From Anaerolineaceae bacterium UBA6086 (GTDB taxonomy: Bacteria; Chloroflexota; Anaerolineae; Anaerolineales; Anaerolineaceae), in contig DIXG01000023.1 of NCBI GenBank assembly GCA_002436005.1, positions 1 through 7,303 of the forward strand: a DNA stretch of 7,303 nucleotides, in the 5' to 3' direction. Positions within the stretch are counted from its first letter, which is position 1, and every line of letters starts with the position of its first letter. Both the position numbers and the translations under genes were made by a program. Under the pieces are notes generated by a model, which saw only the letters and a list, made by a program, of their open reading frames with translations, searched no databases and was not told the origin of the DNA. Of the stretch, positions 1-5,663 are shown one piece after another.

Positions 1-248
1 TATGAGCTGATCCAGGTGTTTTTTACTCAATTTTTGTTTGTTATTGTTCAACGTTTTTATTTATTGGAATTGTTCAACACTCTCATATGTGTTTAACCGG
101 AAAGTAATCGCTATTTTGGGGAAAAATTGGCGCGGAGGGGTAGTGCGTGTTCGAGCACTATGATTTGGCAATGTGCATAACGCTGGCACACTGCCTGTCT
201 CTGGCTTCCTGGGATGAGGAATCGCCTGTTAGAGGTCATGAAGGCAGA
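1..248. other. Gene-free AT-rich region left of the radical SAM gene
   Basis: No coding region is supported here. The first 120 bases are rich in A and T with several T-runs on the plus strand, and contain the repeat pair described separately. A 6-bp inverted repeat (TAGTGC 141-146, GCACTA 155-160, 8-nt loop) lies downstream of the radical SAM stop codon as read on the minus strand, with a short T-run about 15 nt beyond it. This could be a weak transcription end for that gene, but the T-run is too distant for a classical intrinsic terminator. The open frame starting with GTG at 147 runs antisense into the radical SAM gene and looks spurious. Confidence 0.5.
43..78. repeat. Direct repeat ATTGTTCAAC, two copies 26 bp apart
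   Basis: ATTGTTCAAC occurs exactly at 43-52 and at 69-78 in an AT-rich stretch. The core GTTCAAC is an odd-length near-palindrome (GTT-C-AAC). Read on the minus strand the repeat is GTTGAACAAT, which contains TTGAAC, resembling a -35 element. The pair could be a regulator site or promoter part for a leftward gene outside the window. The repeat is seen directly; any regulatory role is inference. Confidence 0.4.
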
Positions 249-1727
249 TCAGGTGACATGCAGCTCATTGACCTTGCGGAAGTGATAACCGTAGATGCTG
301 AAGGTGATCGCCAGTGGAAATTTTTTCGGATGATGGAAGATTGTCCAGAAAAACAGCTTCCAGTATTCGCGCCGTTCGGGGCTCATGATCCCGATTGTAA
401 AAATGGAAGAGAGAAAAGCTGAAATTTCTTGCCACTGCAGGGTGACGGTGTGGCGGTGGGGCTGGTAATCTGAAATAAATGTTCGCACCCGATGATAAAA
501 TCCCTCGGCAGAATAAATCGAATCAAGGATTTTTCGATAACCTTCCTTTAGCTGGGAGAGTTCCATTTTAGGGATGATGTTGGTTTCGCCATCTACATTG
601 TCCCCGGAATAAGCATTACGGATGCGGCCTTCGCGCAGCATGCGTTGATAGAGCTGGGTGCCGACTGGTGCCTGGAGCAAGCCAACCATTGCGGTGACAA
701 TCCCACTTTGCTGGATAAAGTCAATCATGCGCTCAAAAATAGATTCGTCGTCGGAATCAAACCCGACAATGAAGCCGCCCATCACCTGCAAGCCCATTTG
801 CTGGAGCTTCTTCACGGCGCCGATCAGATCACGGTTGCGGTTTTGGCTCTTGGAGCATTCTGCCAGGGCGGTGTCATCAGGCGTTTCTATTCCAACAAAG
901 ACCTGTGTGAAGCCAGCTTTGACCATCAATTCGATCAGTAAATCATCATCAGCCAGGTTGACAGAGGCTTCAGTGAGGAACAGGCAGCCCTTCTTCCCCT
1001 TACGCCACTCAATCATGGCGGGCAGAATTTTCTCTTTGAGGATGCGCTTATTACCGATGAAGTTATCATCCACGATGAAAATGTTGCGCCGCCAGCCAAG
1101 AGAATAGATCTTGTCCAGTTCAGCAATCAGCTGCTCGGTGGACTTGAGACGCATGCGATGCCCGAGCAGGGCAGTCACATTGCAGAAATCACAATTAAAT
1201 GGGCAGCCGCGTGAAAATTGCAGGCTGAGAGAGTCATAATAACGCAGGTTCACCAGATCCCACAGTGGCACCGGTGTTTTGCTGAGGTCGGCAAATTCCT
1301 CTGTTTGATAGACCCTTTGGGGGGCACCGAGATCGAGATCAGAGAGGAACAGGGGCAGGGTGATCTCCGCTTCGTTGAGGATCAGGTGGTCAACGTCTGG
1401 AAAAGCTTCTGGTTCTGCCGTGAAAAGCGGCCCGCCAGCCACAATCATTTTCCCTGCCGATTTAACGCGCGCGATCACCGTATTGGTGAATTCTCGCTGC
1501 ACAGTCATAGCGCTGATCATGACCATATCTGCCCATGCCAGGTCTTTATCCCGCAGGGTTTGCACGTTCATGTCCACCAGGCGTTTTTGCCAGGAAGTGG
1601 GCAGCATGGCAGCAATGGTCAGAAGCCCCATAGGGGGCGAAGAAGATTTCTTGTGCACAAATTTGAGAGCGTGCTTGAAGCTCCAAAACGTATCAGGAAA
1701 TTCGGGATAGACCAGCAAAATATTCAT
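249..1727 (-). CDS. B12-binding-domain radical SAM protein with DUF4070-type C-terminus (HpnP-like family)
   Basis: A 492-residue protein with three parts. Residues 1-140 form a Rossmann-like cobalamin-binding domain, starting MNILLVYPEF and including a SSPPMGLLTIAAMLP segment; no DxHxxG motif for His-on B12 binding is visible. Residues 165-345 form the radical SAM core, with the 4Fe-4S cysteines in CPFNCDFC (C175, C179, C182), a VDDNF strand near 219-223 and GIETP at 279-283. Residues from about 350 are a DUF4070-like tail. The segment MGLQVMGGFIVGFDSD (311-326) and the following IVTAMVGLLQAP are typical of the family containing the hopanoid C-2 methylase HpnP. Members use SAM and often cobalamin for radical methylation or related chemistry in the cytoplasm; the substrate here is unknown. 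The start is well placed, with AAGGTGAT (1731-1738 on the minus strand) just upstream of ATG. The gene is transcribed away from the ROK gene. No hopanoid gene is visible, so I do not assign hpnP. Confidence 0.9.
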   Translation of the reverse strand: MNILLVYPEFPDTFWSFKHALKFVHKKSSSPPMGLLTIAAMLPTSWQKRLVDMNVQTLRDKDLAWADMVMISAMTVQREFTNTVIARVKSAGKMIVAGGPLFTAEPEAFPDVDHLILNEAEITLPLFLSDLDLGAPQRVYQTEEFADLSKTPVPLWDLVNLRYYDSLSLQFSRGCPFNCDFCNVTALLGHRMRLKSTEQLIAELDKIYSLGWRRNIFIVDDNFIGNKRILKEKILPAMIEWRKGKKGCLFLTEASVNLADDDLLIELMVKAGFTQVFVGIETPDDTALAECSKSQNRNRDLIGAVKKLQQMGLQVMGGFIVGFDSDDESIFERMIDFIQQSGIVTAMVGLLQAPVGTQLYQRMLREGRIRNAYSGDNVDGETNIIPKMELSQLKEGYRKILDSIYSAEGFYHRVRTFISDYQPHRHTVTLQWQEISAFLSSIFTIGIMSPERREYWKLFFWTIFHHPKKFPLAITFSIYGYHFRKVNELHVT

Positions 1728-1935
1728 CAGATCACCTTCATCGTCACTTTCTTAGTTGGTTGCATTCAGTCACTCACCCTCACAATCCGGAGGATGCGTG
1801 CCTGTTGGGCGCCTGCCTGTCTGGGTGCAGGTTTACACAAACGCACAGTTCACGCGTTTGCGCCATCGCGTTGACGGACAAAAAATTAATGACGAATAAA
1901 TTGGGGTGATAAATAAAAGTTTATCGATAATGTTT
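1728..1935 (-). other. Predicted long 5' leader of the radical SAM gene, with hairpin and 12-codon ORF
   Basis: From the predicted minus-strand promoter the radical SAM transcript would have a leader of about 208 nt. It contains an inverted repeat, CAAACGC (1838-1844) and GCGTTTG (1854-1860) with a 9-nt loop, and a GC-rich block (about 1787-1831) with a second short pairing, CCTGC 1812-1816 and GCAGG 1827-1831. A 12-codon reading frame (1765 down to 1727, MQPTKKVTMKVI) ends in a TGA that overlaps the radical SAM ATG by one base, as TGATG, which would allow translational coupling. I looked for cobalamin riboswitch hallmarks because of the B12-binding domain and did not recognise a B12 box. Confidence 0.35.
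1921..1930. repeat. Perfect 10-bp palindrome TTATCGATAA
   Basis: TTATCGATAA is self-complementary and lies just downstream of the predicted minus-strand transcription start. It is flanked by AATAAA (left) and TTTATT (right) in roughly mirrored positions, and by a second direct repeat ATAATGTTT (1927-1935 and 1947-1955, 20 bp apart, about two helical turns). It could be a repressor operator for the radical SAM promoter. AT-rich DNA produces such patterns by chance, so confidence is modest. Confidence 0.3.
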
Positions 1936-1941
1936 ATTCTT

Positions 1942-1969
1942 ATTTTATAATGTTTTTCATGGCTGTCAA
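1942..1969 (-). promoter_or_regulatory. Sigma-70-type promoter for the radical SAM gene
   Basis: On the minus strand, TTGACA (plus coordinates 1964-1969, perfect -35 consensus) is followed after 16 bp by TAAAAT (1942-1947, five of six matches to the -10 consensus). Transcription would start near 1935 and read into the radical SAM gene. The only weakness is a spacer one base shorter than the optimum. The match is seen in sequence; use as a promoter is inference. Confidence 0.6.
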
Positions 1970-2001
1970 TCACGATCGGGCGGCTTCACGATCGGGCGGC
2001 T
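1970..2001. repeat. Two perfect 16-bp tandem repeats next to the -35 box
   Basis: The unit TCACGATCGGGCGGCT occurs twice with no gap (1970-1985 and 1986-2001). Each copy contains the palindrome CGATCG. Read in the direction of the radical SAM gene the unit is AGCCGCCCGATCGTGA, and the second copy ends exactly where the TTGACA -35 box begins. This is the position expected of class II activator sites or overlapping operators. The GC-rich units stand out from the AT-rich DNA beside them. A recent duplication is the alternative explanation. Confidence 0.6.
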
Positions 2002-2137
2002 GCATCTTATGACAGGGATCATCTCTTATAAATTCACTATGATAAACACAAATGCGGCGCTGGGGATACGGGCGAGGTATGGATCCCTCCAGGTTGGTTT
2101 ATTGCGTTTTTTATGGGGAGGATCATTCAATTGGGCT

Positions 2138-2143
2138 TATAAT
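2138..2143 (+). promoter_or_regulatory. Candidate -10 box of the ROK gene promoter
   Basis: TATAAT at 2138-2143 is a perfect -10 consensus, predicting a transcript start near 2150 and a leader of about 32 nt before the ATG at 2182. No good -35 element sits at the right distance (the sequence there is GGGGAG), so the promoter would be activator-dependent or weak. The -10 overlaps the TTG at 2143, an extra reason not to use that TTG as the start codon. Confidence 0.4.
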
Positions 2144-2166
2144 TGGATCACGATCAATCAATAACC

Positions 2167-2172
2167 GGAGAG
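2167..2172 (+). promoter_or_regulatory. Ribosome binding site deciding the ROK gene start
   Basis: GGAGAG lies 9 nt before ATG 2182. The open frame also extends to a TTG at 2143, but that codon has no Shine-Dalgarno at usable distance and sits inside the predicted -10 box. The ATG at 2182 is therefore preferred; ATG 2188 remains possible. Confidence 0.55.
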
Positions 2173-2181
2173 ACTGAGATC

Positions 2182-3162
2182 ATGGTCATGCGTCCGTTGG
2201 ATACCATCCTTGATGAACTGAGCATTACAACCAAAATTCTGGGGATCAATATCAATGGGGCGAAAACCATTGCAGTGTGTGGGGACATGAACGGTTTCAT
2301 TTTTCAACGTATTCAAATGGAGACGCCGGCTGAGGCATCCTTTTTGGATGGTTTTGATGCCATTTGTGCGCTGGTCGATAAATTATTAAACCTGTGCCGC
2401 GCCCAGGGTTTACCCAGCCCCGAGGTAATCTCACTGGTTGTCAGCGGTCCGGTCGACCTGCTGAAAGGGGTGGTGCTTTCGCCGCCTGATCTGCCGACCT
2501 GGCAGGATGCCCAAATTAAAGGGCGGTTGGGGGTCCGCTATAACCTGCCAGTTTTTATTGAGCATCGCAGCAGCGCAGCCGCGCTGGCTGAGCTTTACTT
2601 TGGCGAGGGTGAAGGGGTGAATGATCTGGTGTTCCTTGATATGGAGCCTGTTGTTTCTGCCGGGATTGTGGTGAATGGTGCGGTGTATCATGGTGATAAT
2701 GATGCGGCAGGCGAAATTGGCCGCATGCGTATGACAAAGGGCGGCCCGGCAGGACTGGGAGAGCCGGGTTCGCTGACAGGGTATGCCAGCGGTGCGGGGA
2801 TGGCAGAGCTTGCCAGCTTGCGTTTCCCGGCGCGTTGGCCCAAGCCGCCGCGCCCTTATGACCTGGTGCATGCGGTTCATCAGGGAGAGGAAGAAGCCCT
2901 GGCTGTCATCGCTGAGGCTGCTGATCACCTTGGAAAAGCGCTCCTGTGGTTGATCTTCACACTCGATCCGGAGATGGTTGTTTTGGGGCATCCTGGCGAT
3001 GTCTTGGCTGAGGCGCTCCTCGCTCCTTTGCGAGATGCGGTTTTACGTTATGGCGGCGGCGAAGCACGTCAGCTGCCCCGACTGGTTGTGTCTAAACTGG
3101 CAGCAAAGCTGGATGATACGGCTGCACTGATGGCGGTGGTAGATCGGTTTAAAAATCGGTGA
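2182..3162 (+). CDS. ROK-family protein without kinase signature residues (ROK pseudokinase, possible sugar sensor)
   Basis: A 326-residue protein with the ROK (repressor/ORF/kinase) fold. The phosphate-1 segment is GININGAKT (21-29), where ROK kinases have DxGGTK. SGPVDLLKGVVLSPPDLPTW (88-107) matches the family segment before the catalytic loop. The catalytic loop IEHRSSAAALAE (126-137) stands where ENDxNxAALGE is expected, with Arg129 replacing the catalytic Asp. The second phosphate loop is FLDMEPVVSAGIV instead of a GTGIG type. GEIGRM (177-182) has Arg for the zinc-binding His, and the CxCGxxGC cluster is absent. DPEMVVLGH (262-270) and DDTAALMAVV (311-320) are normal. The N-terminus is too short for the winged-helix domain of NagC/XylR repressors. 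Sugar phosphorylation is thus unlikely; ligand sensing or a structural role is inference. It lies directly upstream of a catabolic-looking operon but is probably transcribed separately. Confidence 0.8.
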   Translation: MVMRPLDTILDELSITTKILGININGAKTIAVCGDMNGFIFQRIQMETPAEASFLDGFDAICALVDKLLNLCRAQGLPSPEVISLVVSGPVDLLKGVVLSPPDLPTWQDAQIKGRLGVRYNLPVFIEHRSSAAALAELYFGEGEGVNDLVFLDMEPVVSAGIVVNGAVYHGDNDAAGEIGRMRMTKGGPAGLGEPGSLTGYASGAGMAELASLRFPARWPKPPRPYDLVHAVHQGEEEALAVIAEAADHLGKALLWLIFTLDPEMVVLGHPGDVLAEALLAPLRDAVLRYGGGEARQLPRLVVSKLAAKLDDTAALMAVVDRFKNR

Positions 3163-3174
3163 GGCAGCATTCTT

Positions 3175-3212
3175 CCGGGAATGGACTTTCCCATTTCTGG
3201 TTGTAAATATTG
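3175..3212 (+). terminator. Probable intrinsic terminator after the ROK gene
   Basis: CCGGGAATGG (3175-3184) can pair with CCATTTCTGG (3191-3200) across a 6-nt loop. This gives a 10-bp stem with two G-T wobbles, followed by the T-rich TTGTAAATATT. It begins 12 bases after the ROK stop codon. The T-tract is interrupted, so efficiency is uncertain. Confidence 0.45.
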
Positions 3213-3239
3213 AAAAATAATCAACAATTAATCTATAAT
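3210..3239 (+). promoter_or_regulatory. Sigma-70-type promoter of the UroD-like/amidohydrolase/symporter operon
   Basis: TTGAAA (3210-3215) and TATAAT (3234-3239) are 18 bp apart, a near-consensus promoter. The predicted transcript start near 3246 leaves a short leader of about 25-35 nt. The inverted repeat TTGA-N7-TCAA (3210-3224) covers the -35 box and could be an operator. With the terminator just upstream, this makes the next three genes an independent transcription unit. Confidence 0.6.
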
Positions 3240-3270
3240 CGTAGTAATGTTATTCCACATATAGGGGCAA

Positions 3271-4455
3271 GTGAGCATTATGATGTCTTCCCGAGAACGC
3301 CTTCTTGCTGCGCTTAATTGTCAGTCTCCTGATCCCATCCCATGCAGTTTTATGATCTTTGGTGCTTTACTGCAACAATCAAAATCTTACCTTGATTTTG
3401 TGCAGCGGCAGATGGCAATGGGATTGGACGCGGCGGTGATGATCCCGCCCCGCCAGCCGAAGGTGATGAATGACCATTATAATCTTTACGGTTTACCGGT
3501 TTCTTACGCACCAGAAGTGACAATTGAGGAATCGGTCCTCCAAACCCCAGAGAATGCCAATCCCCTCCTCATTAAAACCTATCACACCCCGGCAGGGAAC
3601 CTGACGACCCAGGTGCGAAAGACAGCAGATTGGCGCTTGGGGGAGCATGTGCCGTTTTTGGATGATTACCTGATACCCCGCTCGAAAAAGTTTATTGTTG
3701 AAGGACCGGAAGACCTGCCAGCGTTCCAATATCTGCTGGCAGCCCCTAAGCAAGATGAAATCGCTGCTTTCAAGCGCGACTCTGCCCCTCTGGTGAAATT
3801 CGCCCGGGAGAATCAGCTGCTGCTCACCGGCGGGTGGGGCGTGGGGATGGACATGATTGGCTGGGTGCATGGTCTGAACGACCTGGTGTATGATGTCTAT
3901 GATCAGCCCGAGTTTATCCGGGAGCTGTTTTCGATGATTGCGACCTGGAATCGCCAAAGGATGGAAGTGGTTCTGGAAGCCGGAATTGACCTGTTCATCA
4001 AGCGCGCCTGGTATGAAAACACTGATTTTTTCACGCCCGGCATGTGGCAGACCCTGATCCAACCTGAACTGCGCAAAGATGTGAACCTGGCACACGAGGC
4101 AGGCGCAAAATTTGGCTACATCATCACAGCCAATGCCATGCCCTTGCTGGAACTGATCGCGGACGCCGGTGTGGATGTGATCATTGGTGTGGACCCAGAG
4201 GCTTATGATCTTGAGGAAACCAGGCGCGTGCTGGGTGGGCGGGTGTGCCTGTGGGGCGGCGTGAATGGGCACCTGACGGTGGAGCAGGGCACGCCGGAAG
4301 CGGTGATGGGTGAGGTGGCAGCAGCGATGCAGTCCCTGGGACCCGATGGGTTCATCCTCTCACCGGTTGATAACATCCGCCAGGATACCTCCCTTGCCAT
4401 GAACAATGTCGATGTTTTGATTAAAACCTGGCAGGCAATCAGCAACCAGGTGTGA
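3271..4455 (+). CDS. Uroporphyrinogen decarboxylase-superfamily protein of unknown substrate
   Basis: A 394-residue protein (391 or 390 if ATG 3280 or 3283 is used) with the UroD/MtaA TIM-barrel fold. It opens with SSRERLLAALN (residues 6-16), the usual start of this family, and ends with GGRVCLWGGVNG (322-333), a GTPEAV helix (340-345) and ILSPVDNI (362-369). In MtaA/MtbA-type corrinoid methyltransferases the corresponding sites carry H-x-C and a later Cys that bind zinc. Here they read IIT (284-286) and SPVDN, so the zinc site is missing. The RQAGRY-type signature of true UroD is also absent. It is therefore neither haem UroD nor a standard methyltransferase; it belongs to a large clade frequent in Chloroflexota and Planctomycetota whose role is not established. 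AGGGG sits only 3 nt before GTG 3271 and 12 nt before ATG 3280, so the start is uncertain. It is the first gene of a three-gene operon. Confidence 0.8.
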   Translation: MSIMMSSRERLLAALNCQSPDPIPCSFMIFGALLQQSKSYLDFVQRQMAMGLDAAVMIPPRQPKVMNDHYNLYGLPVSYAPEVTIEESVLQTPENANPLLIKTYHTPAGNLTTQVRKTADWRLGEHVPFLDDYLIPRSKKFIVEGPEDLPAFQYLLAAPKQDEIAAFKRDSAPLVKFARENQLLLTGGWGVGMDMIGWVHGLNDLVYDVYDQPEFIRELFSMIATWNRQRMEVVLEAGIDLFIKRAWYENTDFFTPGMWQTLIQPELRKDVNLAHEAGAKFGYIITANAMPLLELIADAGVDVIIGVDPEAYDLEETRRVLGGRVCLWGGVNGHLTVEQGTPEAVMGEVAAAMQSLGPDGFILSPVDNIRQDTSLAMNNVDVLIKTWQAISNQV

Positions 4456-4467
4456 GGTGTGTCAATA

Positions 4468-4475
4468 AAAGGAGA
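4468..4475 (+). promoter_or_regulatory. Ribosome binding site deciding the amidohydrolase start
   Basis: AAAGGAGA, a strong Shine-Dalgarno, has its GGAG core 5 nt before ATG 4480. It lies inside the longer open frame beginning at GTG 4459, which has no ribosome site of its own apart from the end of the preceding gene. This makes 4480 the likely start, seven codons shorter than the longest frame. Confidence 0.7.
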
Positions 4476-4479
4476 CCCG

Positions 4480-5613
4480 ATGACATTTATGAATCGAAAG
4501 ATTATTGACGGGCATGTTCACTATGCCCACTTTTCATATGAACCCGGACTGATGGCACTGATGGAGGATGCGGGCATTGATAAGCTGGCTGTGGTGTGCA
4601 CACCTGACCAGCAGCGTCTCAGCCTGGTGCCGGACGCCTTGCTCCTGAAGGCGAAGCACCCGCACAAGGTGTATGTTTTTGGTGGGTTGGATATCACACC
4701 GCTGTTTATGGCACCGGGTATCGCCGGGGAAGCCTTTGCACATTGTGTGGATGTTCTGATGGAGATGGGCGTGGACGGGGTCAAAATGATCGAAGGTAAG
4801 GTGCAGATTCGCAAACAACTGCCGATCCCCGATTTTGACGCGCCGGTGTATGCCCCCTATTGGGAACACATGGCTGAAACCGGTATGCCGTTGATCTTTC
4901 ATGTGAATGATCCGGAAGAATTCTGGGACCCCGAACGGGTGCCGGATTGGGCGCGCGAAATGGGCTGGTTCTATGGCGACGGCACCTACATCAACAACGA
5001 AGCCCAGTATCAGCAGGTGATTAATGTGCTGGAACGCTATCCTGGGTTGCGGGTGACCTTTGCCCATTTCTTTTTCCTTTCTGCCCAGCTGGACCGACTG
5101 GCAGGTTACCTGGATCGCTTTCCAAACATGCATGTGGACCTGACCCCGGGCATTGAGATGTATCATAATTTCTCGCGCCAGCCTGAAAAGGCGCGGGATT
5201 TCTTTCTGAAGTATCAGGATCGCATCCTGTATGGGACCGATATCGGGGCAAGGGCGCTGCTGGGTGACCAGGCAGCCGGTATCGAACAGGAGGAAAGCCT
5301 GGCGCGCATTGAGGTGGTGCGCGGATTTTTGGAGAATGAAGGTCCATTCACCCTGGCGCATGAAGGGTTCCTGTTTGGCGGGCAGGAAGCTGTCTTCCAG
5401 GGTATTCACCTGCCCGGGGACGTGCTTGATAAGATCTACTTCCAGAATTTTGAACGGTTTGCAGGCGCAGCGCCAAAGCCCTTGAATCCCCAAGTGATCG
5501 TGGAGGAGGGACAGCGGCTGCAGATGATGATCAACGTGATGGCGGAGCTTCAACCCGGCACGTCTGGCGACACATCTTCTGCAGATGAGCTGCTGCGTGT
5601 CTTTTCTGGTTAG
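4480..5613 (+). CDS. Amidohydrolase_2-family (ACMSD-like) metal-dependent hydrolase or decarboxylase
   Basis: A 377-residue TIM-barrel enzyme. The expected metal ligands are all visible: HVH at 12-14 after strand 1 (IIDGHVH), His141 in FHVND, His196 in FAHFFF, and Asp254 in YGTDIG. The intact set suggests an active, single-metal enzyme. The family (PF04909) includes ACMSD and gamma-resorcylate decarboxylases, 2-pyrone-4,6-dicarboxylate lactonase and sugar-lactone hydrolases, so C-C decarboxylation or ring or lactone hydrolysis are both possible. A segment at about 145-170 rich in Trp and acidic residues (EEFWD, WFYGD) and an extended C-terminal tail of about 45 residues after NFERFAG differ from the shortest members. 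No signal peptide; cytoplasmic. It follows the UroD-like gene by 24 nt and precedes the symporter by 50 nt, so it most likely acts on what the symporter imports. Confidence 0.85.
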   Translation: MTFMNRKIIDGHVHYAHFSYEPGLMALMEDAGIDKLAVVCTPDQQRLSLVPDALLLKAKHPHKVYVFGGLDITPLFMAPGIAGEAFAHCVDVLMEMGVDGVKMIEGKVQIRKQLPIPDFDAPVYAPYWEHMAETGMPLIFHVNDPEEFWDPERVPDWAREMGWFYGDGTYINNEAQYQQVINVLERYPGLRVTFAHFFFLSAQLDRLAGYLDRFPNMHVDLTPGIEMYHNFSRQPEKARDFFLKYQDRILYGTDIGARALLGDQAAGIEQEESLARIEVVRGFLENEGPFTLAHEGFLFGGQEAVFQGIHLPGDVLDKIYFQNFERFAGAAPKPLNPQVIVEEGQRLQMMINVMAELQPGTSGDTSSADELLRVFSG

Positions 5614-5620
5614 TCACTAA

Positions 5621-5636
5621 CCATCCTTTGGGATGG
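5621..5636 (+). other. Small intercistronic hairpin
   Basis: CCATCC (5621-5626), a TTTG loop, and GGATGG (5631-5636) form a perfect 6-bp stem between the amidohydrolase stop and the symporter ribosome site. No T-tract follows, so it is unlikely to terminate. It could be an mRNA processing or stability element that tunes symporter expression, or chance. Confidence 0.3.
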
Positions 5637-5663
5637 ATTATTTGATGATGGAGGAAACTACCG

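Noticed and set aside
136..165. Possible tRNA T-arm, because of GTTCGA flanked by AGTGC and GCACT
   Set aside because: The loop is 8 nt rather than 7, and no anticodon arm, D-arm or acceptor stem can be built around it.
1218..1874. Open frame of 218 codons on the plus strand opposite the radical SAM gene
   Set aside because: It overlaps the clear radical SAM gene antisense and its product is low-complexity and unlike any family I know.
1798..1899. Small plus-strand ORF (33 codons, GTG start) with GGAGG 4 nt upstream
   Set aside because: The ribosome site looks good, but the product resembles no known protein, no promoter precedes it and it lies within the predicted opposite-strand leader. 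More likely chance in a GC-rich block.
1728..1935. Cobalamin riboswitch upstream of the B12-binding radical SAM gene
   Set aside because: I could not find a B12 box or the conserved core in the leader. A covariance-model search would settle it.
2143..2181. Extended start (TTG at 2143) for the ROK gene
   Set aside because: The TTG sits in the predicted -10 box, has no Shine-Dalgarno, and would add 13 residues not expected in the fold. ATG 2182 has GGAGAG at good spacing.
4534..5553. Open frame of 339 codons on the minus strand opposite the amidohydrolase gene
   Set aside because: Its translation is rich in His, Gln and Pro with no recognisable domain, and the opposite strand encodes a complete enzyme with all metal ligands. 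It is a shadow of codon bias.
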